This document shows positions 18,459 to 27,678 of a DNA stretch of 64,000 nt, piece by piece. The stretch comes from Flavobacterium sp. AED (GTDB lineage Bacteria; Bacteroidota; Bacteroidia; Flavobacteriales; Flavobacteriaceae): assembly GCF_000812945.1 (NCBI RefSeq), contig NZ_JSYM01000006.1:62001-126000 (forward strand), written 5' to 3'. Each line of letters begins with the position of its first letter. The stretch's first letter is position 1. A program made the translations under genes and the position numbers. Under the pieces are notes generated by a model that was not told the origin of the DNA, did no database searches, and saw only the letters and a list, made by a program, of their open reading frames with translations.

Positions 18459-19985
18459 TTAATGTTTAAAATGACGAGTTCCTGTAAATACCATTGCAAC
18501 TTTATTTTCATTGCAATAATTGATGCTTAATTCATCTTTAATGGATCCTCCGGGTTGAATTACGGCAGTTATTCCTGCTTCTTTAGCTATTTCTACACAA
18601 TCAGGGAAAGGGAAGAACGCATCGCTTGCCATAGACGCACCATGTAAATCAAATCCAAAAGTTTTAGCTTTTTCAATGGCTTGCAATAAGGCATCAACTC
18701 TTGATGTTTGCCCAGTACCAGACGCAATAAGTGTGCCGTTTTTTGCAAAAACAATCGTGTTTGATTTTGTGTTTTTACAAATTTTAGAAGCAAATATTAA
18801 ATCTTGAACTTCTTGTTCAGTTGGCGCTATAGTAGTAACGGTTCTTAAGTCTTCTTTATTGTCGGTTATATTGTTTCTTTCTTGAACTAAAATTCCGTTT
18901 AAGCAAGTTCGTACTTGTTTTTGTGGTAAAGCTACTTCGTTTTGAATTAATATAATTCTGTTTTTCTTCTCTTGTAAAATTGCAGCAGCTTCGGTGTCAT
19001 ATTCCGGAGCAATAACTACTTCGCAAAATAATTTATTTATTTCTGTTGCAGTCGCCACGTCAATTTTAGTATTGGAAATTAAAACACCTCCAAAAGCTGA
19101 AGTTGGGTCACAAGCCAATGCAACATTATAAGCCTCACTAATAGTTTTTCTGGTAGCTAAACCACAAGCATTATTGTGTTTTAATATAGCAAAAGTAGGA
19201 CCGTCATTCTTGAATTCATTAATCAAATTTACGGCAGCATCTACATCTAATAAATTGTTGTAAGACAATTCTTTTCCGTGAACTTTTTTGAACATAGCGT
19301 CAAAGTCACCAAAGAAAAATCCTTTTTGATGTGGATTTTCTCCATATCTCAAGACTTGACCATGAGCAATACTTTGTTTGTAAACGGTTTCGTCTGTATT
19401 GAAATAATTGAAAATTGCGGTATCGTAGTGTGATGAAACATGAAACGCTTTTGTAGCCAATAATTTTCTGTTGGCAAGAGTAGTAGCTCCGTTTTGATCC
19501 GTAATTAGATCTAAAAGTAAGCTGTACTCATCAACCGAAGCCACAATTACAGTGTCTTTAAAGTTTTTTGCGGCAGCACGAATCAAAGAAATTCCACCAA
19601 TATCTATTTTCTCAATAATATCTGATTCACTTGCTCCTGAAGCAACTGTTTTTTCAAATGGATATAAATCAACTATAACTAAATCAATTTGCGGGATATT
19701 GAACTCTTGCATTTGTTGCACATCACTTTCATTATCCTGACGGTTTAGGATTCCTCCAAAAACTTTTGGATGTAATGTTTTTACTCTTCCACCAAGAATG
19801 GAAGGATAAGAAGTTACGTCTTCAACAGGAACTACAGGGATTCCTAAGTTTTTTATAAAATCTTCGGTTCCTCCAGTAGAGTAAAGTATAACATTTTGGT
19901 CATGTAGTTTTCTTACAATTGGTTCAAGACCTTCTTTTGAGAATACCGAAATTAATGCAGATTGAATAGTTTTTGTTGTGTTCAT
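18459..19985 (-). CDS. purH: Bifunctional AICAR formyltransferase/IMP cyclohydrolase
   Basis: An enzyme of about 508 residues for the last two steps of purine synthesis. The N-terminal MGS-like cyclohydrolase domain (about 1-140) has ALISVFSKEGLEPIV, STGGTEDFI and GGRVKTLHPKVFGGIL. The AICARFT domain follows, with RYGENPHQKGFF, KHNNACGLA and the C-terminal PGGSIKDELSINYCN. The reading frame extends 31 codons further upstream, but that stretch is not PurH-like; the ATG at 19985 gives MNTTKTIQSALIS, which aligns with the family start. It is divergent from the ABC permease gene. Confidence 0.97.
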   Translation of the reverse strand: MNTTKTIQSALISVFSKEGLEPIVRKLHDQNVILYSTGGTEDFIKNLGIPVVPVEDVTSYPSILGGRVKTLHPKVFGGILNRQDNESDVQQMQEFNIPQIDLVIVDLYPFEKTVASGASESDIIEKIDIGGISLIRAAAKNFKDTVIVASVDEYSLLLDLITDQNGATTLANRKLLATKAFHVSSHYDTAIFNYFNTDETVYKQSIAHGQVLRYGENPHQKGFFFGDFDAMFKKVHGKELSYNNLLDVDAAVNLINEFKNDGPTFAILKHNNACGLATRKTISEAYNVALACDPTSAFGGVLISNTKIDVATATEINKLFCEVVIAPEYDTEAAAILQEKKNRIILIQNEVALPQKQVRTCLNGILVQERNNITDNKEDLRTVTTIAPTEQEVQDLIFASKICKNTKSNTIVFAKNGTLIASGTGQTSRVDALLQAIEKAKTFGFDLHGASMASDAFFPFPDCVEIAKEAGITAVIQPGGSIKDELSINYCNENKVAMVFTGTRHFKH

Positions 19986-20150
19986 TGTGTAGTTATAATT
20001 ATAAAGTGCAAAAATAGTTTTTTTTTGATTATAAAATTCAATGAATTTGTGTAACATTATCTTAAAAAAATATACCAATTGGTAGGTGGATTTTTATTAG
20101 GTTTATGAAAAATATAATGTAGAATTTTACCTTAACGCAAAAAAGATTTT

Positions 20151-21401
20151 ATGATAGTCTATCTTCGGTTATTAAAAGAGAGTTTTGGTTTTGCAATGAA
20201 TGCTTTGCGAAACAACAAATTGAGAACTTTGCTTTCTTTATTAGGGGTTACTATTGGTATATTTTCAATAATAGCCGTGCTTGCAGCTGTAGATTCGTTG
20301 GATAGAAAAATTACCAAAGATTTAAGCAGCCTTGATAAAAACACGATTTATTTAATGAAATTTTCTTTTGGTCCTTCAGATATTCCACAATGGAAAAGAG
20401 AACAGTTCCCTAATGTAAAGTATGACGAATATACTTATATGAAGGGGGTTATGACTAATACTGACCAAATGGGATATCAAATATTTACCAAAAGAGAATC
20501 CATAAAATATGATTCAAAAACAGTTAGTGATGTTAATGTTGTTCCAGTTTCCCATGAATTTATTGATATTCAGGGATTAGAATTTGAAGAAGGGAGATTT
20601 TATAATGAGTCTGAAGCTAATTCTGGTGCTACGGTAATTGTTTTAGGGGACGAAATTGCTAAATCCTTATTTGAGAATATTGATCCAATTGGAAAAAATG
20701 TACGTTTATATGGTAAAAGATTCACCGTTATAGGTGTTTTGAAAAAACAAGGAGCTGGATTATTTGGGGATAGCAATGATACTTCTGCTTTTATTCCGGT
20801 TAATTTTGTTCGACAATTGTATGGTGATAATAATACTTCTTTGACTAATGTAATCATTTTTAAGCCAGAAAGAGGAGTGGATATGGATGCATATAGAGGC
20901 GAAATTTCTCAAAAATTAAGAAGTTATAGAGGTTTGAAAGCAGGTGAAATTGATAATTTCTTTGTTAATGTGTTTTCTGGATTTACGGATTTTATAGATG
21001 GCATTATTGGACAAATGAATGTAGTGGGATGGATTATTAGTGGATTTTCATTGCTTGTTGGTGGTTTTGGAATTGCTAATATTATGTTTGTTTCGGTAAA
21101 AGAACGTACCAATTTAATAGGAATCCAGAAGTCATTAGGTGCCAAAAATAAATTTATATTGTTTCAGTTTTTATTCGAAGCAATAATACTTTCAGTAATT
21201 GGTGGAATAATTGGACTTTTATTAGTTTGGATAATTTCAGTGATTTTAACCAGCGCACTGGATTTTGAATTTGTTTTAGGTATGGGGAATATTCTTTTAG
21301 GAACTGGACTTGCTGCTGTTATTGGTTTGATTTCAGGAATACTTCCTGCAATTGCTGCATCAAAATTAGATCCAGTAGAGGCGATTAGGACGGGAATGTA
21401 A
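20151..21401 (+). CDS. MacB/FtsX-type ABC transporter permease
   Basis: A 416-residue permease with one N-terminal helix (about 20-42), a periplasmic MacB-type core (about 50-270) and three C-terminal helices (about 285-400) ending PAIAASKLDPVEAIRTGM. The N-terminal ALRNNKLRTLLSLLGVTIGIFSIIAVLA and the VSVKERTNLIGIQKSLGAKN loop are diagnostic. Such proteins work as mechanotransmitters with a separate ATPase for export or envelope processes, but no ATPase gene is next to it, so substrate and partner remain unknown. Confidence 0.9.
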   Translation: MIVYLRLLKESFGFAMNALRNNKLRTLLSLLGVTIGIFSIIAVLAAVDSLDRKITKDLSSLDKNTIYLMKFSFGPSDIPQWKREQFPNVKYDEYTYMKGVMTNTDQMGYQIFTKRESIKYDSKTVSDVNVVPVSHEFIDIQGLEFEEGRFYNESEANSGATVIVLGDEIAKSLFENIDPIGKNVRLYGKRFTVIGVLKKQGAGLFGDSNDTSAFIPVNFVRQLYGDNNTSLTNVIIFKPERGVDMDAYRGEISQKLRSYRGLKAGEIDNFFVNVFSGFTDFIDGIIGQMNVVGWIISGFSLLVGGFGIANIMFVSVKERTNLIGIQKSLGAKNKFILFQFLFEAIILSVIGGIIGLLLVWIISVILTSALDFEFVLGMGNILLGTGLAAVIGLISGILPAIAASKLDPVEAIRTGM

Positions 21402-21438
21402 ATCGCCGGATAGCTTAAAAGAATCTGAATTTTATATA

Positions 21439-21472
21439 AAAAAGGCTTTCAAAATTATTTGAAAGCCTTTTT
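21439..21472 (+). terminator. Terminator after the ABC permease gene
   Basis: A 12-bp stem AAAAAGGCTTTC/GAAAGCCTTTTT around a 10-nt AT loop. The A and T runs on the two sides would allow use from both strands. Confidence 0.75.
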
Positions 21473-21507
21473 GTTTGAATCTTAAAAAGATAAAATTTAA
21501 AGCATAA

Positions 21508-21531
21508 AAAATCCCGATTGCTCGGGATTTT
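21508..21531 (-). terminator. Terminator after accD
   Basis: A 10-bp stem AAAATCCCGA/TCGGGATTTT with a 4-nt loop just past the accD stop; on the minus strand it runs into a T-rich stretch. Confidence 0.7.
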
Positions 21532-21534
21532 CGT

Positions 21535-22389
21535 TTATCTGATATTATTGTTTTGAATCAAATCAATGTACAAGTTGATCTTGTCCTTCAATTCTTTTCT
21601 AGGTGTTATAAAATCTAAGAAACCATGTTCAAGAACAAATTCAGCGGTTTGAAAACCTTCGGGTAAATCTTTACCGGTGGTGTCTCTTACTACTCTTGGT
21701 CCTGCAAATCCAATTAATGCGCCTGGTTCAGAAATATTAATATCTCCTAGCATGGCATAAGAAGCAGTTGTTCCTCCTGTTGTTGGATCAGTACATAACG
21801 AAATGTAAGGCAATTTTGCTTCAGCAAGTTGAGCCAGTTTAACAGATGTTTTAGCTAGCTGCATCAAAGAATAGGCTGCTTCCATCATTCTTGCTCCACC
21901 TGATTTAGAAATCATCACAAATGGTAATTTGTTTTGAATAGCGTGATCGATTCCTCTTGCGATTTTTTCTCCCACTACTGCTCCCATGGAACCACCAATA
22001 AAGGCAAAATCCATACAGCAAATTACTAATTCTTTTCCTTTGGATTTTCCAACTCCGGTGCGCACTGCATCCTTAAGTTTGGTTTTCTCCATAACATCTT
22101 TTAACCGATCTGCATATTTTTTTGTGTCAACAAAATGCAAAGGGTCTTTAGAAGTCATGTTTTTATCTAATTCAACAAATTCATTGTTGTCAAATAAAAT
22201 TTGAAAATATTCTGCACTTCCAATTCTAACATGAAAACCATCCTCGGGACTTACAAATAAGTTACGAGCTAGTTCATCGGCATCAATAATTTTTCCAGTT
22301 GGAGATTTGTACCAAAGCCCTTTTGGAATGTCCATTTTGTCTTCGGTAGCAGTAGTAATCCCTTTTTCTTTTCTTTTAAACCAAGCCAT
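21535..22389 (-). CDS. accD: Acetyl-CoA carboxylase carboxyltransferase subunit beta, without zinc-ribbon cysteines
   Basis: A 284-residue subunit of the carboxyltransferase that moves CO2 from carboxybiotin to acetyl-CoA to make malonyl-CoA for fatty acid synthesis. The crotonase-fold core is clear (GGSMGAVVGEKIARG, SKSGGARMMEAAYSLMQLAKTS, DPTTGGTTASYAMLGD, GFAGPRVVRDTTGKDLPEGFQTAEF). The N-terminal segment aligns with the E. coli zinc ribbon, but its four Cys positions are replaced (YKSPTGKII near 27-35, VSPEDGFHVRI near 46-56). The protein contains no zinc-binding cysteine quartet. Confidence 0.95.
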   Translation of the reverse strand: MAWFKRKEKGITTATEDKMDIPKGLWYKSPTGKIIDADELARNLFVSPEDGFHVRIGSAEYFQILFDNNEFVELDKNMTSKDPLHFVDTKKYADRLKDVMEKTKLKDAVRTGVGKSKGKELVICCMDFAFIGGSMGAVVGEKIARGIDHAIQNKLPFVMISKSGGARMMEAAYSLMQLAKTSVKLAQLAEAKLPYISLCTDPTTGGTTASYAMLGDINISEPGALIGFAGPRVVRDTTGKDLPEGFQTAEFVLEHGFLDFITPRKELKDKINLYIDLIQNNNIR

Positions 22390-22445
22390 TTTTCTAGTGT
22401 TCAGTGTTCAGTATTCCGTTCCTGTAGTTTCTGGTTTAGATTTCA

Positions 22446-22469
22446 AATCCCGATGGTTACATCGGGATT
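22446..22469 (-). terminator. Putative terminator after fbaA
   Basis: A 9-bp GC-containing stem AATCCCGAT/ATCGGGATT with a 6-nt loop, 24 bp past the fbaA stop. The T run on the minus strand is short. Confidence 0.5.
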
Positions 22470-22492
22470 CAAAAACTTTAAACTTAATTTTA

Positions 22493-23560
22493 TTATAGTG
22501 TATTCACATTGTTTAAGTCAGCAAATGCTTGCTCAAGTCTTGTGTTGAAAGTAACTTCACTTTCACGTAACCATTTTCTTGGGTCGTAATATTTTTTGTT
22601 TGGAGCATCAGAACCTTCTGGGTTTCCAATTTGAGTTTTCAAATAGTCAATATTTTTTACCATATAATCACGAATACCTTCCGTAAATGCAAATTGCAAG
22701 TCAGTGTCGATATTCATTTTTATTACACCATAGCTAATACCTTCTCTGATTTCTTCCAATGTAGAACCTGAACCACCGTGGAAAACGAAATCTACTGGAT
22801 TAGATCCTGTGTTGAATTTGTTTTGTACGAAATCTTGAGAATTTTTTAAGATTTTTGGAGTCAATTTTACATTTCCTGGTTTGTAAACACCATGAACGTT
22901 ACCAAAAGCTGCAGCAATTGTAAATCTTGGACTTACTTTTGAAAGTTCTTCGTATGCGTAAGCAACTTCTTCTGGTTGTGTATATAATTTTGAGCTATCA
23001 ACATCAGAGTTGTCAACACCATCTTCTTCACCACCTGTAATTCCAAGTTCGATTTCCAATGTCATTCCCATTTTGCTCATTCTCTCTAAATAACCTTTGC
23101 AAATTTCGATGTTTTCTTCGATAGGCTCTTCAGATAAATCAATCATGTGAGAAGAGAATAATGGTTTTCCAGTTTTAGCAAAATGTGCTTCTGAAGCGTC
23201 TAATAAACCATCAATCCAAGGTAATAATTTTTTTGCACAATGGTCAGTATGTAAGATTACAGTTGCTCCGTAAGCTTCCGCCAAAGTGTGAATATGTAAT
23301 GCTCCAGCAATTCCACCAGCGATAGCTGCTTTTTCACCTGCATTAGAAAGTCCTTTTCCTGCGTTGAATTGTGCTCCTCCGTTAGAAAATTGGATGATAA
23401 CTGGCGCGTTTAATTTTGCAGCAGTTTCAAGAACACCATTGATGGTATTTGATCCCGTAACATTTACTGCCGGTAATGCAAATCCTTTCTCTTTAGCATA
23501 GTTAAAAATTTCCTGAACCTGATCTCCTGTAGCTACGCCTGGTTTTATGTTGTGTGCCAT
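22493..23560 (-). CDS. fbaA: Class II fructose-bisphosphate aldolase
   Basis: A 355-residue zinc-dependent aldolase of glycolysis and gluconeogenesis, close in length to E. coli FbaA. Visible motifs are ALPAVNVTGSNTINGVLE, the zinc-binding HTDHCAKKLLPW (catalytic Asp and His), SSHMIDLSEEPIEENIE, EIELGITGGEEDGVDN, GNVHGVYKPGN and FVFHGGSGSTLEEI. On the minus strand a TATTTTTG -7 box (23598-23605) lies upstream, in the short gap to the following Omp85 gene. Confidence 0.97.
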   Translation of the reverse strand: MAHNIKPGVATGDQVQEIFNYAKEKGFALPAVNVTGSNTINGVLETAAKLNAPVIIQFSNGGAQFNAGKGLSNAGEKAAIAGGIAGALHIHTLAEAYGATVILHTDHCAKKLLPWIDGLLDASEAHFAKTGKPLFSSHMIDLSEEPIEENIEICKGYLERMSKMGMTLEIELGITGGEEDGVDNSDVDSSKLYTQPEEVAYAYEELSKVSPRFTIAAAFGNVHGVYKPGNVKLTPKILKNSQDFVQNKFNTGSNPVDFVFHGGSGSTLEEIREGISYGVIKMNIDTDLQFAFTEGIRDYMVKNIDYLKTQIGNPEGSDAPNKKYYDPRKWLRESEVTFNTRLEQAFADLNNVNTL

Positions 23561-23619
23561 TGTAATTCTTTTTAGTTATTTTTTAGTTTTTAGTTTGCAA
23601 AAATAAGAATTAATTAGCA

Positions 23620-26181
23620 TTAGAACGGATAATTTATACCAAAATTTAAAACAGAGTGTCCAAAATTGTATTCTTGGAACCATCGTTTGTTAGTTTCATT
23701 GGCTGGATTGTAGGTTTTAAACCCTAAATCAAATCGAATTACAAAAAAACTTAAATCGTATCGCAACCCAAATCCAGAGCCAATTGCTATATCTTTTAAA
23801 TTTTTTAAATTTTTAAAAGTTGATTTTTCATCAGTCACATTGTCGAGCACATTCCATATGTTTCCTGCATCTGCAAAAAGAGCTCCTTTTAAACTGCCTA
23901 ATACTTTAAATCTAAATTCACCACTAAGGGCAATTTTCATGTTCGCTTCATTAAAATCATTTGAAGCACCGCTGCTTCCGGGACCAAGGCTATAGGGTTG
24001 CCATGCTCTGTTATCATTAGAACCACCTGAAAAATAACTTCTTGAAAATGGAACGTTATTCGAATTGCCAAACGGGATGGCTATCCCAAAGAAAGTTCTA
24101 ACGGCAAATACTTTTTCTTTTGTCAGATCCCAATGTTTAATATAGTCGAACTCTGTCTTTATATATTCGGAGTATTCTAAATTAAATATTTGATAATTGT
24201 TGTCTGAATTTTTAGGCAAATTTGTTGCTTTCGAAAGTAAGGATAATAAAGTTCCGGCAGATTCAATTTTTGTTCTAAACAGATAAAAATTATTATCCAG
24301 TAAGTCTGTTTTAGTGGTTTTGGAAAAACTATAACTTGTGGCTAAAATAAAATCATTCTCGGTAAGTCTAACTCTTCGTTCTTCAATACTTTTTACGTTT
24401 TCATAATTTTTATCCGTTGGAACTAATGAAGTGTTTCCTGTCAAAACATCATTAGTGAATCCTAATGTTCCGTCTTCGATTATTAAATCTTTATCTATGG
24501 AATTATTAAAATATAATGAGTTTGTATTGTATACTTTTCCAATAGAATTCAAAGCATTATAGGAAGATCTATATACATTGAAATAGTTTTGTGGATTTAG
24601 ATTGCGCACAAATTGTGCATTAAATAAATCAAAACGAGCTGTATTATTTTTCTTTGGAGTCCAATTATAGGATAGCGCTCCGGTAAAATTCTCTTTATCC
24701 AAACCGATATTCCTTTGTTTTGCAAACCCCACAGTAATGAGGGTGGAAGGAATCATACTTTTTGGAATGATTTTTTCAGTTCCAAAAGGGATGAAAATTC
24801 TTGGAAAGTTTAATTTTAAATCTACTCCGTATTCTGAAACATTAAAAAAGTTATTATTAGGATTTGCTAAATCTTTAGAAGAGCCTATATTTCCTCGGGC
24901 TGCTATTTCTAATGTTTCGGCTCCATTAAATACGTTTCGTATGGTTTCAGAAGCACTTAATCCAATACCAATATCTTGGATATTGGAATGTGTAACATCA
25001 AACGTGGTACCGAAGCTGTATTTTTTTCGTGGTGTCAGATATACTTTTGCAATTAAAGAATGTGCAGTTGAGTCTCTTTTATCTACTTCGTATTGTATTG
25101 AGGGATAATTAAAAATTTTCAAATTATTCAAATAGCGAGTAGTTAAAACAGTTTTAGAATCAGCAAACAATGTTCCTTTTGTAATGAAAATGGCATTCGT
25201 TATTGCCCGAGGTTTATATCTTATTTTTTCGTAACCATACAAATTAAAATTATTGTAGGTGATGCTGTCAGTGATTTGTCTGTTATTACCATTAGGGGAA
25301 TAATCAGTATATATATTTACATCACTTATTTTGTACATTTTGAAAGGTTCCGTTTTACTGGAGTCTTGTTGTTGGTACGAATAATTATTGATGACTAAAT
25401 TTACATTTGCTTTATTGACTTTTTTAATCGTGTCCAAGTCAAAAGAGATGTAATTAGGTTGGAAATAATAAACTCCGTTGTTTCTAAAGTGTGTAGTTAT
25501 TCGGTTTTTTTCATCTTCAAAATCAGATGTTTTATACTGGTTTCCAGATTTAATAAGAGTTTTGTTTTTGGTAGCTTCGTACATTGAATCCAATACAGGA
25601 GTCGAAATGGAAGTTCTTAATGAATCCAATAAATAAGGATCAAGTGTAGTTATCGCATATTTTATTTTAGCCTTCTTTGTTTTTAAAGTATCTATGGTAT
25701 AGGTAGCTTTAACATTGAAAAATCCGTTGTTAAAGTAATAATACTTTAATCGTAATATCGATTTGTCAGTTTTAGTTTTATCAATAATTACAGGTGGTTC
25801 TCCTGTTTTTTTTAGGAAATCATGAATGCCGTGGTAAAAAAAAGATTTTCCAAGTCTGTCTACTTGTTTTGCTGAAAGCAATTTTGACTGTCTTTTATAT
25901 TTTTCGGGATTATTAGTGAACTTTGCCTGATAGGTAGAGTCTGGATTTAGATTGGCTAAATTGTATAAATTCAATCGCAAACGATATCCTAGAAAGGTGC
26001 TATTTGGTTTTTGGTACAATTGATTGAAGATGATTTCTTCTTTTGTAGCTTTGTTATTTACCAAAATTTCATTTTTAGTAAGTAAATGTTTGCCCTCTGG
26101 AACTCTTTTTACAGCGTTACATGCACATATAAATATTGCAATTAGAATAAATGCTGCTATTTTTGTAGAAATCTTTTTCAA
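23620..26181 (-). CDS. TamL-type Omp85/BamA-family outer membrane lipoprotein
   Basis: An 853-residue outer-membrane protein. The signal peptide ends in a lipobox (FICAC, Cys near 21), so unlike most Omp85 proteins it is a lipoprotein, as in the Bacteroidota TamL group. POTRA-like repeats occupy about residues 30-380 and the Omp85 surface-antigen barrel about 390-853. The barrel contains SGGSNDNRAWQPYSLGPG (the conserved L6-like loop region) and ends in the aromatic NFGINYPF. TamL is thought to help insert outer-membrane proteins with a TamB partner, which is not in this window. Confidence 0.88.
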   Translation of the reverse strand: MKKISTKIAAFILIAIFICACNAVKRVPEGKHLLTKNEILVNNKATKEEIIFNQLYQKPNSTFLGYRLRLNLYNLANLNPDSTYQAKFTNNPEKYKRQSKLLSAKQVDRLGKSFFYHGIHDFLKKTGEPPVIIDKTKTDKSILRLKYYYFNNGFFNVKATYTIDTLKTKKAKIKYAITTLDPYLLDSLRTSISTPVLDSMYEATKNKTLIKSGNQYKTSDFEDEKNRITTHFRNNGVYYFQPNYISFDLDTIKKVNKANVNLVINNYSYQQQDSSKTEPFKMYKISDVNIYTDYSPNGNNRQITDSITYNNFNLYGYEKIRYKPRAITNAIFITKGTLFADSKTVLTTRYLNNLKIFNYPSIQYEVDKRDSTAHSLIAKVYLTPRKKYSFGTTFDVTHSNIQDIGIGLSASETIRNVFNGAETLEIAARGNIGSSKDLANPNNNFFNVSEYGVDLKLNFPRIFIPFGTEKIIPKSMIPSTLITVGFAKQRNIGLDKENFTGALSYNWTPKKNNTARFDLFNAQFVRNLNPQNYFNVYRSSYNALNSIGKVYNTNSLYFNNSIDKDLIIEDGTLGFTNDVLTGNTSLVPTDKNYENVKSIEERRVRLTENDFILATSYSFSKTTKTDLLDNNFYLFRTKIESAGTLLSLLSKATNLPKNSDNNYQIFNLEYSEYIKTEFDYIKHWDLTKEKVFAVRTFFGIAIPFGNSNNVPFSRSYFSGGSNDNRAWQPYSLGPGSSGASNDFNEANMKIALSGEFRFKVLGSLKGALFADAGNIWNVLDNVTDEKSTFKNLKNLKDIAIGSGFGLRYDLSFFVIRFDLGFKTYNPANETNKRWFQEYNFGHSVLNFGINYPF

Positions 26182-26218
26182 GTGTTATAAAATATTTAAT
26201 TCAAAAGTACATTATTTT

Positions 26219-26944
26219 ATGGTTAGTAAAAACCAAATAAAACTTATAACGAGTTTACAGCAAAAAAAATATAGATTCACCAATAAATTATTTTTTGCCG
26301 AAGGCGTGAAAGTAATTCAGGAATTATTGCAGTCAAATTTTGAACTGGATCATTTGTATACCACACAAAACGATTTTGAAGAAGTTGTAAACGGAAAAAA
26401 GACGTTGATTGATGACAGTGATTTAAAAAAGATAAGTGCTCTTTCCTCGCCCAATTCTTGTTTAGCAGTTTTTAAGATGCCAGTTGATAAAGAAATGATT
26501 GAATCCGGATTGATTCTCGCTCTTGATAGCATTCGTGATCCCGGAAATCTAGGAACCATATTGCGATTATGCGACTGGTTTGGTATTCATCAATTAGTAT
26601 GTTCAAAGGAAACCGTTGATATTTATAATCCAAAAGTGGTGCAGGCTACAATGGGCTCCATTGCAAGGGTGAATGTTTCTTACATTGACTTAAATGCTTT
26701 TATTGCACAAACTAAATTACCTGTTTTTGGTACTTTTATGGATGGAGAGAATATTTATAAAACGACTTTGCCACAGGAAGGAATAATCATTATGGGAAAT
26801 GAAGCTAATGGAATTTCACCAGAAATTGAAAAACTAGTTCAAAACAGACTTACAATTCCTCGTTTCGGAGAAATTCAAAAAACGGAAAGTTTGAATGTTG
26901 CTACTGCAACGGCTATTATTCTTAGTGAGTTTAGAAGAAATTAG
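26219..26944 (+). CDS. TrmH/SpoU-family RNA 2'-O-methyltransferase
   Basis: About 241 residues. The substrate-binding domain (about 1-90, KYRFTNKLFFAEGVKVIQELL) precedes a SPOUT knot domain with the three motifs LDSIRDPGNLGTILRL, IIIMGNEANGISPEIE and ESLNVATATAI. It methylates ribose in rRNA or tRNA with SAM; the exact target cannot be read. The reading frame is open far upstream into the divergent tamL gene, but the ATG at 26219 gives the family-like start MVSKNQIKLITSLQ, 37 bp from tamL. Confidence 0.93.
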   Translation: MVSKNQIKLITSLQQKKYRFTNKLFFAEGVKVIQELLQSNFELDHLYTTQNDFEEVVNGKKTLIDDSDLKKISALSSPNSCLAVFKMPVDKEMIESGLILALDSIRDPGNLGTILRLCDWFGIHQLVCSKETVDIYNPKVVQATMGSIARVNVSYIDLNAFIAQTKLPVFGTFMDGENIYKTTLPQEGIIIMGNEANGISPEIEKLVQNRLTIPRFGEIQKTESLNVATATAIILSEFRRN

Positions 26945-26972
26945 CTATAAAATTAAGCGTAATAACTGTTTT

Positions 26973-27677
26973 TTAATGAAAGGTAAAATTGATAAAAACG
27001 GCTCGTGACTTTATTGATTCGATATTACTTGTCCAAGGACTATTTGGATCTTTGTCCCTAATTAGTTCGTCTTTAAGGCCAAAAACACCTCTTATAGAAG
27101 GAGAGAATATAAAGTATTCTGAAAATAAATCAATTCCAAAACCTAATTCGTAATTTGTTGTCCAAGGTTTTACTCTAAAACGTTGTTCTAAATTATCGTC
27201 TATAGATTTTGAATTGCTCGATAAATTTAAAGTCGTAGATAATCCTCCTTCAATATATGGACGTACATTACCGGTTCTAAGCGAAGAGAATTTCAATAGT
27301 AAAGGGAAATGAATATAAGTACTGTTTACTTCTCTTAGCGCGTCTATTTTTTTTGTAAAACCAGGATAGTATAAATCTCTTTTTGTGTAGTACAATCCTG
27401 GCTCAAATCGCAAGTTAATGTATTCATGAAGTTTTAAATCGCCTACAATTCCAACATTAAAACCGGTTGTTTTTTTTACCTGGATATCAGGGCCAACTGT
27501 TTTATAGTCAATTTTAAAATCGTAAGAATTGAAACCTAGATAATATCCAAAATAAAGTCTTTTATTTTGAAAATTTTCCAAGTTAATAATAGGATCCTTA
27601 CTAAACATACTTTTAGTAAACTGTGAGAATCCGTTCAGAGTGAAGGTTAATAAAATTAAAACAACTATTTTTTTCAT
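26973..27677 (-). CDS. porT: PorT-family outer-membrane beta-barrel protein of type IX secretion
   Basis: About 234 residues: signal peptide (1-18, ending GFSQ) followed by an eight-stranded-type small beta-barrel pattern with alternating hydrophobic strands and a C-terminal INFTFH strand. Size, the motif GTNV/NVGIVGDLKLHEYINLRFEPGLYY and the position right after menG fit PorT, needed for type IX protein secretion and gliding in Bacteroidota. The frame extends 13 codons upstream into menG, but ATG 27677 begins the signal peptide and lies 1 nt after the menG stop. Confidence 0.8.
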   Translation of the reverse strand: MKKIVVLILLTFTLNGFSQFTKSMFSKDPIINLENFQNKRLYFGYYLGFNSYDFKIDYKTVGPDIQVKKTTGFNVGIVGDLKLHEYINLRFEPGLYYTKRDLYYPGFTKKIDALREVNSTYIHFPLLLKFSSLRTGNVRPYIEGGLSTTLNLSSNSKSIDDNLEQRFRVKPWTTNYELGFGIDLFSEYFIFSPSIRGVFGLKDELIRDKDPNSPWTSNIESIKSRAVFINFTFH

Positions 27678-27678
27678 C

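Noticed and set aside
19986..20078. N-terminal extension of purH
   Set aside because: The 31 extra codons are not PurH-like, and the region carries AT-rich sequence suited to a promoter; the ATG at 19985 matches the family start.
26024..26218. N-terminal extension of the TrmH-family gene
   Set aside because: It lies on the opposite strand of the tamL coding start and encodes no recognisable methyltransferase sequence.
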